Below, in pieces: positions 48,324 through 57,300 of a DNA stretch of 64,000 bases (the stretch's first letter is position 1; each line of letters starts with the position of its first letter). Source of the DNA: VRUE01 sp963747765. GTDB taxonomy: Bacteria; Actinomycetota; Thermoleophilia; Solirubrobacterales; 70-9. Where the stretch lies: the NCBI GenBank assembly GCA_963747765.1, contig CAVVGH010000008.1, forward strand, positions 269,634 through 333,633, given 5' to 3'. The notes under the pieces were generated by a model. The model was given only the letters and a program-made list of their open reading frames with translations, ran no database searches and had not been told where the DNA came from. A program made the position numbers and the translations under genes.

Positions 48324-49011
48324 CCCGCCCCACCGTAGCCCGCGCCTCCTCTAGCCATCGCTCGGTTTCCGGCTCGCCTGCAAGATCGAGGAGCCAGCGC
48401 AGGACCGCCAGGCCGTCTCCTGCCCGGAAGCCGAGTCGGGTCGCCACCGGGGAGAGGGTCTTGGCGAAGGTTCTGGGGTAGTCATTGACGCCCCGGATCG
48501 CAGCGGCGACCACCTGCGCGATCGCCTCGGGGCCCTCGTGTTCGGCGAGGAGATCGGCCGCGATCCTGGAGGGCCGCGTCACCGGCAGTCCGCGAAGCGT
48601 GATCCACTCCTTCTCCGGCACCGCTTGGCGGTGCAGGCGGACATCCTCTCGGCGCGTCTGGCGCCGCGTCGGCAGGGTGAATTCATGGTGGTCGGCCGGT
48701 AGTTCGCCGAGTCCGTACATTGCAGCCGCCGAGCGGTGCGAGACGACTCCCTGCTCGGGAAGCCGTTCCCAGGCGAGCGTCTCGGGCGCGAGCGCCAGCC
48801 AGGCCGCCCGCAGTGCCGCATGATCGGGCAGGGGTGCGCCCTCGAGGTGGTAGACGCCGTGGGTCATCCGCTCCAGGACCCCTCCTTCGCCGCTGAGTCG
48901 CTGAAAGGTGGCAGGGGAGATCCCTGCGGCCTCTGCCTGGCGCCGCGTCAGGAGGCCCCACTGGTCCTCCGCCAGGGCAGCGAGCTTCGAGGCCGTTCTC
49001 ATCTGAGGCAT
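48313..49011 (-). CDS. AbiEi-family antitoxin (island)
   Basis: 232 residues. The N-terminal winged helix AEDQWGLLTRRQAEAAGISPATFQRL matches the AbiEi antitoxin HTH. MTHGVYHLEGAPLPDH and VVSHRSAAAMYGLGEL are conserved AbiEi blocks, and HEFTLPTRRQTRREDVRLHR follows. It lies upstream of the toxin gene, as in other type IV modules. Its ATG (49011) touches a 36-bp perfect palindrome that must cover the promoter, so autoregulation is likely. Confidence 0.87.
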   Translation of the reverse strand: MPQMRTASKLAALAEDQWGLLTRRQAEAAGISPATFQRLSGEGGVLERMTHGVYHLEGAPLPDHAALRAAWLALAPETLAWERLPEQGVVSHRSAAAMYGLGELPADHHEFTLPTRRQTRREDVRLHRQAVPEKEWITLRGLPVTRPSRIAADLLAEHEGPEAIAQVVAAAIRGVNDYPRTFAKTLSPVATRLGFRAGDGLAVLRWLLDLAGEPETERWLEEARATVGRDGT

Positions 49012-49047
49012 GCTTCAATATAGCTCATATATGAGCTATATTGAAGC
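49012..49047. promoter_or_regulatory. 36-bp perfect palindrome, AbiEi operator
   Basis: The arm GCTTCAATATAGCTCATA is followed by its exact reverse complement. It starts at the base next to the antitoxin ATG. A further CTTCAA half-site lies at about 49066-49071. Very AT-rich compared with its surroundings. 49048-49162 shows no other feature. Confidence 0.85.
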
Positions 49048-49162
49048 TTTAAATGTGAGCTGATACTTCAAAATCACTCAATATCAATCTATTTCCCAGC
49101 ACTGACTTGAAGTTTGTGCTCCACGCCAGACAGGAAGGTACAGGCCCTACCATCGACCGGCG

Positions 49163-49408
49163 ATGGCCGTCAATCGGGACATCGCCCTGGCATTTCAGCG
49201 AGCTCTGGATTCGCCGGAATCGGTTCGGAACGTTCGCGATCTGGCTCGGTCTGAGCTGGAGCAACGCGTTTCTCGCTCAGACGTTCTGGGGCAGTTGGAG
49301 TCGCTGCGGATCGAGCTGCGTGGCAACGACCGTTCCGACCACGAGGACGTGGTGCTCGACGTGATGGATTTCGTCAGCGGCTGGTCGAGCCCGCACATTC
49401 AGCTGTAG
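49163..49408 (+). CDS. small acidic hypothetical protein in the tRNA island
   Basis: 81 residues from ATG 49163, mostly charged and helical (SELEQRVSRSDVLGQLESLR), then an acidic EDVVLDVMDFVSGWSSP end. No domain is recognised. It is divergent from the AbiE operon and is the only other gene inside the direct repeats, so it may be cargo or a regulator of the island. Confidence 0.6.
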   Translation: MAVNRDIALAFQRALDSPESVRNVRDLARSELEQRVSRSDVLGQLESLRIELRGNDRSDHEDVVLDVMDFVSGWSSPHIQL

Positions 49409-49449
49409 TGGGTCCTGCCCTAGGCTGGTTCCCGTAGGCGAGGGGAGCC

Positions 49450-50739
49450 TTAAGGGGTTCGGACTTGAGGCGAAGACGCGGGTTCGAGACCCGTCGTCCG
49501 CTTCTTCGCTGTCCGGTGGTCGCTGTCGAATAGCACCCACAACCCCGACGCCGCCGTCAGCCCGGCGACCAGGCCGATCGCGCCGCCGTAGCCGAGCGCG
49601 TCGGAGGTGAGGCCGGCGATCAGCGCCCCGAGCGCGTATCCCATGTCGCGCCAGAAGCGGTAGACGCCGACCACCGGGGCGCGGGAGACCGGCGAGACCG
49701 CGTCCGATATCGCCGCGATCAGCGTCGGGTAGACCAGCGCGGTGCCGAGGCCGAGCAGCACGGCGGCCGCCAGCGCGAGTCCGAAAGCGCCGTCGCTGAG
49801 GGCCAGAAGGGTGAGCGCTGCGGCCTGGACCAACATGCCCGCGACGATCAGCGGCTTTCGCCCAACCGCATCCGACCAGGCGCCGGCGCCGATCTGGGTC
49901 ACCGCCCAGACGCCCGGGTAGATCGCGGCGACGAGGCCGATCTGCGCCACTCCGGCGCCGTGGGCCGCGAGGAACAGCGGCACCAGCCCCCAGGCGAGGC
50001 CGTCGTTGAGGTTGTTGACGAGGCCGGCCTGCGAGCAGGAGCGGAGGGCCGGGACGCGGTAGGTGGCCCGCGCGAAGGCCTCGCGCAGTCGCGGCGGGGT
50101 GCCGTCGGCGTCGGGGTGGTGGCGCTCCTGCTCCAGAGCGACGTGGGCACCGGTGTCGCGGGCGAACAGCACCGAGATCAGGAACGCCGTCAGCGCGATC
50201 GCGGCTCCGACCACGATGACGACGTCGCGGGCGGCGAACTGGCTCGCGAGCCAGCCGCTCAACCCCGCGGCGAGCGCCACTCCCCCGTAGCCGGCGGCCT
50301 CGTTCAACCCCAGGGCGAGGCCGCGCCGCCGGGGGCCGACGAGGTCGATCTTCATCACGACCGTCATCGACCAGGCGAGACCCTGGTTGATGCCGAGCAG
50401 GACGTTGGCGGCGACGATCCAGCTCCAGCTCGGCGCGAGTGCGATGAGTACCGGCACCGGCAGCGCCGCCGCCCAGCCGGCGATCAGCAGGCGCCGCCGG
50501 CCCGCGCGCTGCGCCAGCGCTCCGGCTGAGAGGTTGGTCAGCGCCTTGACCAGTCCGAAGGCGACGATGAAGGAGAGCACCGCGGCATTCGAGGCGAGGC
50601 CGAAGTCATCGCGACCGATCAGCGGCAGCGTGGAGCGCTCGAGGCCGACCATCGCGCCGACGAAGGCGTTGACGGCAACCAGCAGCGAGAACTGCGGCAG
50701 GTTCTCGCGCAGCCCGAGTTCGACCCGGCGGGCGCTCAC
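49450..50739 (-). CDS. MFS transporter
   Basis: 429 residues and 12 transmembrane helices. AGALAQRAGRRRLLIAGW is the MFS loop 2-3 motif, and GAWSDAVGRKPLIVAGM its counterpart in the second half. GTG 50739 follows GAGGCAG; a longer start at 50769 lies in a duplicated 30-bp stretch. The last 18 or so codons (TGLEPASSPQ) run through the duplicated tRNA 3' end, so the original C-terminus was antisense to tRNA-Gly and the island insertion changed it. Sits in a sulfur-related operon; substrate unknown. Confidence 0.88.
   Translation of the reverse strand: MSARRVELGLRENLPQFSLLVAVNAFVGAMVGLERSTLPLIGRDDFGLASNAAVLSFIVAFGLVKALTNLSAGALAQRAGRRRLLIAGWAAALPVPVLIALAPSWSWIVAANVLLGINQGLAWSMTVVMKIDLVGPRRRGLALGLNEAAGYGGVALAAGLSGWLASQFAARDVVIVVGAAIALTAFLISVLFARDTGAHVALEQERHHPDADGTPPRLREAFARATYRVPALRSCSQAGLVNNLNDGLAWGLVPLFLAAHGAGVAQIGLVAAIYPGVWAVTQIGAGAWSDAVGRKPLIVAGMLVQAAALTLLALSDGAFGLALAAAVLLGLGTALVYPTLIAAISDAVSPVSRAPVVGVYRFWRDMGYALGALIAGLTSDALGYGGAIGLVAGLTAASGLWVLFDSDHRTAKKRTTGLEPASSPQVRTP
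49477..49504 (+). repeat. attR-like copy of the tRNA-Gly 3' end
   Basis: Identical over 28 bp to 47297-47324. It is not part of a tRNA here: no acceptor 5' strand or anticodon arm precedes it. Right boundary of the 2.2-kb AbiE island. Confidence 0.85.
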
Positions 50740-50776
50740 CGCTGCCTCAGTTCGACCCGGCGGGCACACCTCTGCC

Positions 50777-51541
50777 TCAGGGGCTTGCGGCCAGCGCTCG
50801 GCCGGAGCGGTTGGCAGCGACGATCGCCCCCTGTCGCTCCGGTGCCGGCGGGATGTCCTTCGTCAGGGCCGCAACGAACTCGTCCTCTGAGGCGAACTGC
50901 AGGGCTGGGTTGTGGCGGCGCTCGAAGCCGAGGGTGGAGATCGGGTTGGCCGACAGCCCCCGTCCGCAGACCGAGCCTGAGTAATGGGAGGGATAGAGCA
51001 GGAGGTGATCGGGCAGCGCCGCCAGTCGTCCGGTCAGCGATCGGTACAGAGCCCTTGCCATCTCCTCGATGCTGAGCTCGCCTGTGGCGTGCAGGTCCGG
51101 CCGGCCGGCGTCGCCGATCAGCAGCGCGTCCCCGGTCAGGATCATCCAGGGAGCCGCCGCGCGGCGACGGTCGGTGACGAGGTAGGCGTGGTGGGCGGTG
51201 GCGTGGCCCGGCGTCGCCATCGCTTCGATCTCGGTGTTGCCGAGCTTCACGACCTCGCCGTCGGCGAGGGGGTTGTGGTCGAACTCGACGCCGGCCCCGG
51301 CCGGCAGGTAGGCGCGAGCCCCGGCTCGCTCGACGAGAGCCGGCAGTCCGGAGACGTGGTCGGCCTGGACGTGGGTGTCGAAGGCGGCGACGATCGGAAT
51401 GCCCTGTGCCTCGGCCAGGGCAAGGTAGTCGTCGACCAGATCGACGTGGGGGTCGACGACGGCGAGCTGGCCGTGCGTGGCGCAGCCGAGTACGTATGAG
51501 GCGCAGGCGGTGTCGTCGTTGAGGAGCTGCCGAAAGAACAC
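50777..51541 (-). CDS. MBL-fold hydrolase, persulfide dioxygenase-like
   Basis: 254 residues from GTG 51541 with GGAGG six bases upstream. Metal region FDTHVQADHVSGLP: H57, D61 and H62 are kept, but the second His of HxHxDH is Gln (Q59). H113 (ATPGHATAHH) and D138 (LTGDALLIGDAGRPD) complete a site like ETHE1/persulfide dioxygenase, whose iron does not use that second His (established knowledge). LYPSHYSGSVCGRG carries the family's later block. The divergent neighbour encodes an ArsR-rhodanese fusion, consistent with sulfide or persulfide detoxification. Confidence 0.82.
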   Translation of the reverse strand: MFFRQLLNDDTACASYVLGCATHGQLAVVDPHVDLVDDYLALAEAQGIPIVAAFDTHVQADHVSGLPALVERAGARAYLPAGAGVEFDHNPLADGEVVKLGNTEIEAMATPGHATAHHAYLVTDRRRAAAPWMILTGDALLIGDAGRPDLHATGELSIEEMARALYRSLTGRLAALPDHLLLYPSHYSGSVCGRGLSANPISTLGFERRHNPALQFASEDEFVAALTKDIPPAPERQGAIVAANRSGRALAASP

Positions 51542-51605
51542 GCGGAGCCTCCAATCGGTGATTAGGGCTTGACAAGCTATCAAGTAATCTATTGAATAAC
51601 AAAAC
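51542..51605. promoter_or_regulatory. divergent promoter/operator of the sulfur module
   Basis: AT-rich intergenic region between GTG 51541 (minus) and ATG 51606 (plus). It contains TTGACA at 51570-51575 and the imperfect palindrome TATCAAGTAATCTATTGAAT, a likely ArsR-type operator that controls both directions. Confidence 0.6.
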
Positions 51606-52301
51606 ATGGCTTCCACCCAGGCAAAGCAGGCGCTCTTCGAGGCGATTGCCCTGATGGGGAAGGGGTTCTCCAGCCCGCGCCGGCTCGAGCTGCTCGACCT
51701 ACTGGCCCAGGCGCCGCGCAGCGTCGAGGAACTGGCGCGCGAGAGCGGGCAGTCGCTTGCCAACGCCTCCCAGCACCTCCAGAGCCTGAACTCGGCGGGC
51801 ATGGTCACGCGCACCCGCGAAGGCACACGGGTGCGCTACGAGATCGCCGGCGAGGAGGCTCTGGGCCTCTGGCTTGCGCTGCGCGATGCCTCGGCGGCAC
51901 GCCTGGGCGAGGTCGAGCGCGCCGCGCGCGACTACCTCGGCGCAGATGTCGAGACGATCGGGCGCGAGGATCTGCTGGAGCGACTGAGAAGCGGCGACGT
52001 CGTCGTGATCGACGTTCGACCCGCCGAGGAGTTCGCCGCCGGGCACATCGAGGGGGCCCGCTCGATCCCGCTCGAGGAGCTCGAGCGACGTCTCGCCGAG
52101 CTGCCGTCCGATCGCGAGGTTGTCGCCTACTGCCGCGGCCCCTTCTGCGCCTACGCGCACGAGGCGGTGCGGCAGCTCAACGGCACCGGCCGCAAGGCCC
52201 GCCGCCTCGAGGGCGGCTGGCCGGAATGGCGTCTCGCCCACGCCGGTACCAACACCCGTAGAGCAGCCCAAACACCCATAGAGGAAGGAAGCGGCACGTG
52301 A
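51606..52301 (+). CDS. ArsR-type repressor fused to rhodanese
   Basis: 231 residues. Residues 1-110 are an ArsR winged helix (SSPRRLELLDLLAQAPRSVEEL, SLANASQHLQSL, GTRVRYEI). Residues 118-215 are a rhodanese domain: VVVIDVRPAEEFAAGHIEGA and the active loop AYCRGPFCAYAHEA with C176 and C181, the only Cys in the protein. Since the DNA-binding part has no Cys, sulfane sulfur is probably sensed by the rhodanese loop (inference). Divergent from the MBL-MFS operon and overlapping the next gene by GTGA. Confidence 0.87.
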   Translation: MASTQAKQALFEAIALMGKGFSSPRRLELLDLLAQAPRSVEELARESGQSLANASQHLQSLNSAGMVTRTREGTRVRYEIAGEEALGLWLALRDASAARLGEVERAARDYLGADVETIGREDLLERLRSGDVVVIDVRPAEEFAAGHIEGARSIPLEELERRLAELPSDREVVAYCRGPFCAYAHEAVRQLNGTGRKARRLEGGWPEWRLAHAGTNTRRAAQTPIEEGSGT

Positions 52302-53077
52302 CCACGATCGAACGCCAGCTCGACACCGCCGACCTCACCGCGCGCGTCAAGGAGATGTACCAGGAGGTCGCACTGCACCCCGACCACGAGTTCCACTTCG
52401 AGACCGGGCGCCCGCTGGCCGAGCGCCTCGGCTACCCGGCCGGCGGTCTCGACCGGATCCCAGCTGCGGCGGTCGATTCGTTCGCCGGCGTCGGCTACTT
52501 CGGTGATCTGGCGGCGATCGCGCCGGGCGAGGTGGTGCTCGACCTCGGCAGCGGCTCGGGCACCGACGCCTTTCTCGCCGCGCTTGCCGCGGGTGAGACG
52601 GGAAGCGTGATCGGTATCGACATGACCGCCGAGCAGTTGGCCAAGGCAACCGCTCTCGCCGCCGAGGCGGGATTCGCAGGCATTGAGTTTCGGTACGGTC
52701 AGATCGAGAGCCCGCCGGTCGAGCCGGGCTCGACCGACTGTGTGATCTCCAACGGCGTCATAAACCTCTCGCCCGACAAGCCGGCCGTGTTTGCCGCCGC
52801 CGCGACCGCCCTGAAACCGGGCGGTCGACTTGCAATCGCCGACATCGTCACGGCCACCGAGCTGCCGGACGGCGTCACCTGTGACGCTTCGCTGTGGGCG
52901 GCGTGCATCGGCGGCGCCATGCAACGCGACAGCTACCGGGAGGCCATCGAAGCTGTGGGCTTCGAGGTCCTCGAGATGCGCGAGAACGACCGCTACCGCT
53001 TCATCTCCGACCGCGCAGACAGCGCAACCCGCAAATACGGCGTCACGAGCGTCTCCCTGCTCGCCCGTCGCCGCTAG
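52298..53077 (+). CDS. ArsM-like methyltransferase
   Basis: 259 residues. SAM motif I is VVLDLGSGSGTDAFLAAL, followed by GIDMTAEQLAKA. VISNGVINLSPDK and the later LWAACIGGAMQRDSYREAI are close to the arsenite methyltransferase (ArsM) pattern, where Cys residues bind As(III); C in GVTCDASLWAAC fits. ArsM would methylate trivalent arsenic, but in a module full of sulfur-transfer genes another thiophilic substrate is possible. Start GTG 52298 overlaps the fusion gene's stop. Confidence 0.8.
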   Translation: MTTIERQLDTADLTARVKEMYQEVALHPDHEFHFETGRPLAERLGYPAGGLDRIPAAAVDSFAGVGYFGDLAAIAPGEVVLDLGSGSGTDAFLAALAAGETGSVIGIDMTAEQLAKATALAAEAGFAGIEFRYGQIESPPVEPGSTDCVISNGVINLSPDKPAVFAAAATALKPGGRLAIADIVTATELPDGVTCDASLWAACIGGAMQRDSYREAIEAVGFEVLEMRENDRYRFISDRADSATRKYGVTSVSLLARRR

Positions 53078-53088
53078 GAGGAATCGAG

Positions 53089-53583
53089 ATGGTCCAACAC
53101 TTTGCAAGCTGGTCCCGCAGCTGCCTCACCATGCAGGGCTATGGCGAGCTGAGCAACGGGGAGCGCAGGGCTCTGTGGCTTGGCCTTCGCTTCTCACCGG
53201 TGCTCTGCTTCGCCGGGATCGCTCTTGGCGTCGTCCTCGCCTCTCCCGCGCTGCTGCTGGCGATGGCAGCGATGGCATTCGTCGGCGGGTTCGTCTCTCC
53301 CAGGCACCCCTTCGACTACGTCTACGACGCCGCACTGCGACCGCTGCTCGGCGGACCGAACGTGCCGCCGAGCCCGGCACCTCGCCGTTTCGCCTGTCAG
53401 CTTGCGACGCCCTGGATAGTCGCGATTGCGATCGCGTTCGGCGTGGGCGCTCCCGTCGCTGCCTGGATCCTCGCCGTTCCCCTGCTGCTGGTTGCGGCGA
53501 CGGTGGCGACCACCAATTGGTGCCTGCCGTCGTTCATCTACGGATTGCTGCACGGGAGGCGGACGAGCGAAGCGACCGGCTGA
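53089..53583 (+). CDS. DUF4395 membrane protein
   Basis: 164 residues with four hydrophobic helices. The N-terminal SCLTMQGYGELSNGERRALWLGL carries one Cys, and NWCLPSFIYGLL ends the domain with another. DUF4395 genes often neighbour sulfurtransferases (family knowledge), as here. AGGAGG lies immediately after the methyltransferase stop and about seven bases before ATG 53089. Role unknown; possibly a sulfur-compound transporter subunit. Confidence 0.75.
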   Translation: MVQHFASWSRSCLTMQGYGELSNGERRALWLGLRFSPVLCFAGIALGVVLASPALLLAMAAMAFVGGFVSPRHPFDYVYDAALRPLLGGPNVPPSPAPRRFACQLATPWIVAIAIAFGVGAPVAAWILAVPLLLVAATVATTNWCLPSFIYGLLHGRRTSEATG

Positions 53584-53629
53584 CTTCCCTTCTTATGAGA
53601 GGACACACGAGACGAGAGGAGACCGACCG

Positions 53630-53998
53630 ATGTCAAACGGCAACCGGGTGATCGTGGGCTGCACGCACGGCGAGGAGGATCCCGATCGGGTCGTGGCCGC
53701 CTATCTCGTGGCGGGCGCGGCGCTTGACCAGGGCAAGGACGTGGTGATGTGGTTGACGGTCGATGGCGTTCGCCTGGCTCTCCGCGGTTACGCCGACCGC
53801 ATCCGTGCCGACATGGACCCATCCGTGGAGCGCGTCCACGCGCAGTTCATCGAGAAAGGTGGCCACTTCTACGTTTGCCCCATCTGCTTCAAGGAGCGCG
53901 ACCTCGACGAGCACGAGCTGGTCGAGCGCGCGGAGCTCAAGGGCGCCACTCCACTGATGGAATTCGCCGCCGAGGGGGCGACGACCTTCAACTACTGA
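53630..53998 (+). CDS. DsrE-family sulfur-relay protein
   Basis: 122 residues. NRVIVGCTHGEEDPDRVVAAYLVAGAA and KDVVMWLTVDGVRLAL form the DsrE/F-like alpha/beta fold. YVCPICFKERDL supplies a Cys pair where DsrE proteins hold the sulfur-accepting Cys. GAGAGGAG stands ahead of ATG 53630. It likely shuttles persulfide sulfur between the rhodanese domain and other partners (inference). Its end overlaps the convergent ArsR gene by 11 bp. Confidence 0.82.
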   Translation: MSNGNRVIVGCTHGEEDPDRVVAAYLVAGAALDQGKDVVMWLTVDGVRLALRGYADRIRADMDPSVERVHAQFIEKGGHFYVCPICFKERDLDEHELVERAELKGATPLMEFAAEGATTFNY

Positions 53999-54263
53999 CG
54001 GGCTGCGCGTCCTGAGCGGTTGCCGAAGTCACGCCGGTCGCCCGGTAGAAGTGCTCGGTGGCGCCGCGGACCTGCCGTTCGTCCACCAGTTCCACGAGCC
54101 CGGACTTGGCCAGGGCGGTGACGTGGTAGTTGACCGAACCGAGCGGAGCCTGCAACTCGACACTGAGGCGCTTGGGGGAGAGCGGGCGACCCTGGTCGAG
54201 GATCTCGAGGATTGAAACCCGCAGTGGGTGGGTATTGGCTCGGGCCAGGAGTTCCCAATTCAC
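53988..54263 (-). CDS. ArsR-family HTH regulator
   Basis: 91 residues from GTG 54263. Winged helix: HPLRVSILEILDQGRPLSPKRL and GSVNYHVTALAKSGLVELV, then the wing VRGATEHFYRAT. There are no Cys residues, so it does not use a classical metal-thiolate site. Convergent with the DsrE gene and divergent from the giant secreted protein gene, which it may control from the shared upstream region. Confidence 0.82.
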   Translation of the reverse strand: MNWELLARANTHPLRVSILEILDQGRPLSPKRLSVELQAPLGSVNYHVTALAKSGLVELVDERQVRGATEHFYRATGVTSATAQDAQPVSS

Positions 54264-54368
54264 GGCATTCTCTCTTTCATTGAGTACGCCTTACGCAAAA
54301 TTATCAACCCGGCTCACTAAAATCAGGTAGTCTATCCGTTGACGATGAGAATTGGGAGGAGATCGAGG
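54264..54368. promoter_or_regulatory. divergent promoter region of the giant secreted protein gene
   Basis: AT-rich for this genome. On the plus strand TAGTCT (54328-54333) may be a -10, and GGGAGGAG (54354-54361) is a good ribosome binding site for ATG 54369. The region also drives the minus-strand ArsR gene. Confidence 0.45.
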
Positions 54369-57300
54369 ATGAGAGTCGGGCCTGCGCCCTTTGGCGCGCG
54401 AGGGATCGTTTTCGGACGGCTGGTCTACGTTGCCGCCCTGGCGGCGATGGCGTTGCTGCTTTCAGCACCCATGGCGCTTGCCGACACCGGCGACATCATC
54501 GAAGAGCAGCACACGCCGCCGACCACCGGAGACGGTTGGCAGGCGGGAACGTGCAAGGCAGAACCCTGCTCAATCGCAACTCCGAGTCAGTACTTCGAAC
54601 AGGCTGGTGGGCATCCGCAATGGGGGTTCACGCAGTTCATCGTCAAGCATGAAACGGTTGGACCGCTGAAAACGCCGGTGGGGGAAGTGAAGACCATTCG
54701 CGTCGACCTTCCGGTTGGGCTTAGTGTCAACCCACAGGCGACGCCGCAATGCAAACTGGAAGACTTCGAAGCGAGCGCCAGCAGCTGTCCGTCGGCATCG
54801 ATGGTCGGCGAAAGCGCGGTTACCACGTCGCTGGCGGGCGTGGTTACGGAACCAACGCCGCCGCTCACCCAGGTCCCCGTCTATAACCTCGAACCGAAAC
54901 CCGGGGAACCGGCGCTGTTCGGGCTCGAACTTGCGGGCAACGAAGTCTTCCTGAGGTCAGATGTCGCCTGGGATGGCGACTACCACGAGGGTTTCACGAT
55001 CGATGTTCCCGAGAGCCTGCCAACGGGGCTCGGAGGCCTTGTCCTCAAGAACCGCCTTTTCTTCGAAGGCCGGGCTGGCAACGGCACCTTCATCACAACG
55101 CCGACCACGTGCCTGGGCGAATCCCTGCCGGGGTCCCCGTTCCAATACGCCTACTCGACCTGGCTGCGCGCGGACTCCTACGAAGAACCGGACCCCAACT
55201 TCCCCAACGGCTCCTCGTTCTTCGAATCGCGGATCCCCAACAGGATCGACTTCGGCACCGAACTGGGCACCTCGCCGAAGGAATGCAACACGATCCCCTT
55301 CGAACCGTCGATTGCGGTCGACCCCGAAACGGCCAAGACCGATTCGCCCTCGGGTGCTCGCGTTGAGGTCAAGGTGCCGTTCGAAGAACCGACGGCGCTG
55401 GAAAAGACCGAAGAATTCACCAAACAGGCCAGCTCGCAGCTGAAGGACGCCAAGGTGACGCTGCCGACGGGGATGGGCCTGAATCCCTCGGCGGCTAACG
55501 GCCTCGCCGCCTGCACCGATGCCCAGTTCGGCAAGGGAACGCGGAACCCGGTCGAATGCCCGGCGGCCTCCAAGGTCGGCACGGTGGCCGTCCAAACGCC
55601 GCCGCTCCCCCCCGATTCGCTGGTCGGGAACGTCTACCTCGGACAGCAGCTGAGCCGCGATCCGACCTCGGGCAACGAGTACCGGATCTTCGTCGACGTC
55701 GAGTCGGCCCGCTACGGAATCTCGGCGCGCCTGATCGGCAACGTCGCAGCCAATCCGGCAACCGGGCAGTTGACGACGACGTTTGCCGACAACCCGCAGG
55801 TTCCCTTCACCTCTTTCGTCCTCCATTTCGACGGCGGGGCAACGGCGCCGCTGACCAGCCCGCCCACCTGTGGCCCGCACACCACGACCAGCCAGATGAC
55901 CCCCTGGTCGTCGCAGGTGGGCTCGATCCCCGTGGGTGGGGGAGAAGGCGAACCGTCGAGCAACCCACCCGCCACTCCGTCCGCCGGGTTCGGCCTCGGC
56001 TCGGCTCCCGGTGGAGGCGCGTGCGCAAAAACGCTGGCCGCGCGGCCGTTCGCACCGGGCTTCGGCGCAGGTACCGACAGCCCGCAGGCGGGCGCCTTCA
56101 CTCCGATCAGCACCAAAGTCACCCGTTCGGACGGCGAGCAGGAGCTGAAGGGCGTGGAGGTTCATCTGCCGCCGGGCCTGACGGCGAAGTTGGCCGGCGT
56201 CAGCTACTGCCCGGAGGCGGCGATCGCCGCGGCGGCGGCGAACAGCGGTGTCGCCGAGGCGGCCAACCTGAGTTGCCCGGCGTCCAGCCTGGTCGGCAGC
56301 GCGTCGGTCCTTTCCGGCACCGGCCCGGCGCCCCTCCACATCGAAGGCAAGGTCTTCCTCGCAGGCCCCTACCACGGGGCTCCCCTGTCCCTGGCAGTTG
56401 TCACCCCCGCCACGGCCGGGCCGTTTGATCTCGGCTCGGTCGTGGTGCGGGTGGCACTGTTCGTGGACCCAGAAAGCGCACAGGTGAACGTGGCATCCGA
56501 TCCGATCCCCCATGTCTACGGCGGCGCCCTGCTCGACATCCGCTCGATTGACGTGCGGCTCGATCGGCCCGGATTCTCGCTCAATCCCACCAACTGCTCG
56601 CCGATGGCGATCGGGGGCACGATGCACGGGGGCGGGGCGAACCCGGCCGACACGGCGGCGTTCAGCGCCGTCGGCGTCTCGTCGCCGTTCCAGGTCAGCG
56701 GTTGCGAGAAGCTCGGCTTCAAGCCGAAGCTGTTCCTGCGGCTCTACGGCGCGATGCGGCGAGCCAGGAACCCGAAGCTGCGGGCCGTCTACGTCGCCCG
56801 CGCGGGCGACGCCAACACGGCCAGGGTTGCGGTGGCCCTGCCGCACTCGCTGTTCCTCGACCAGAGCAACATCTCGAGGGTCTGCACGCGGCAGCAGTTC
56901 GCCGCCGGCGCCTGCCCGAAGAACTCGACCTACGGCTACGCGCGGGCATTCACCCCGCTGCTCGACAAGCCGCTCCAAGGCCCCGTCTACCTGCGTTCCT
57001 CCGACAACCCCCTGCCGGACATGGTCGCCGCCCTGCACGGGCAGGTCAACATCAACCTGGTCGGGCGGATCGACAGCGTTCACGGTGGAATCCGGACCAC
57101 CTACGATGCCGTTCCCGATGTGCCGGTCTCCGCGTTTGTGCTGACGATCCGGGGCGGCAGGCGCGGGCTGCTGACGAACTCCCGCGACCAGTGCGCCAGG
57201 AAGAAGTCACATCGAAAGAGCCGCCGCAAGGCGGACCGGCGACGCGCCAGTAACAGCCGGGCCCGCGGCCGGCGCGGGAAGCACAAGAAGCGGCGCCACG

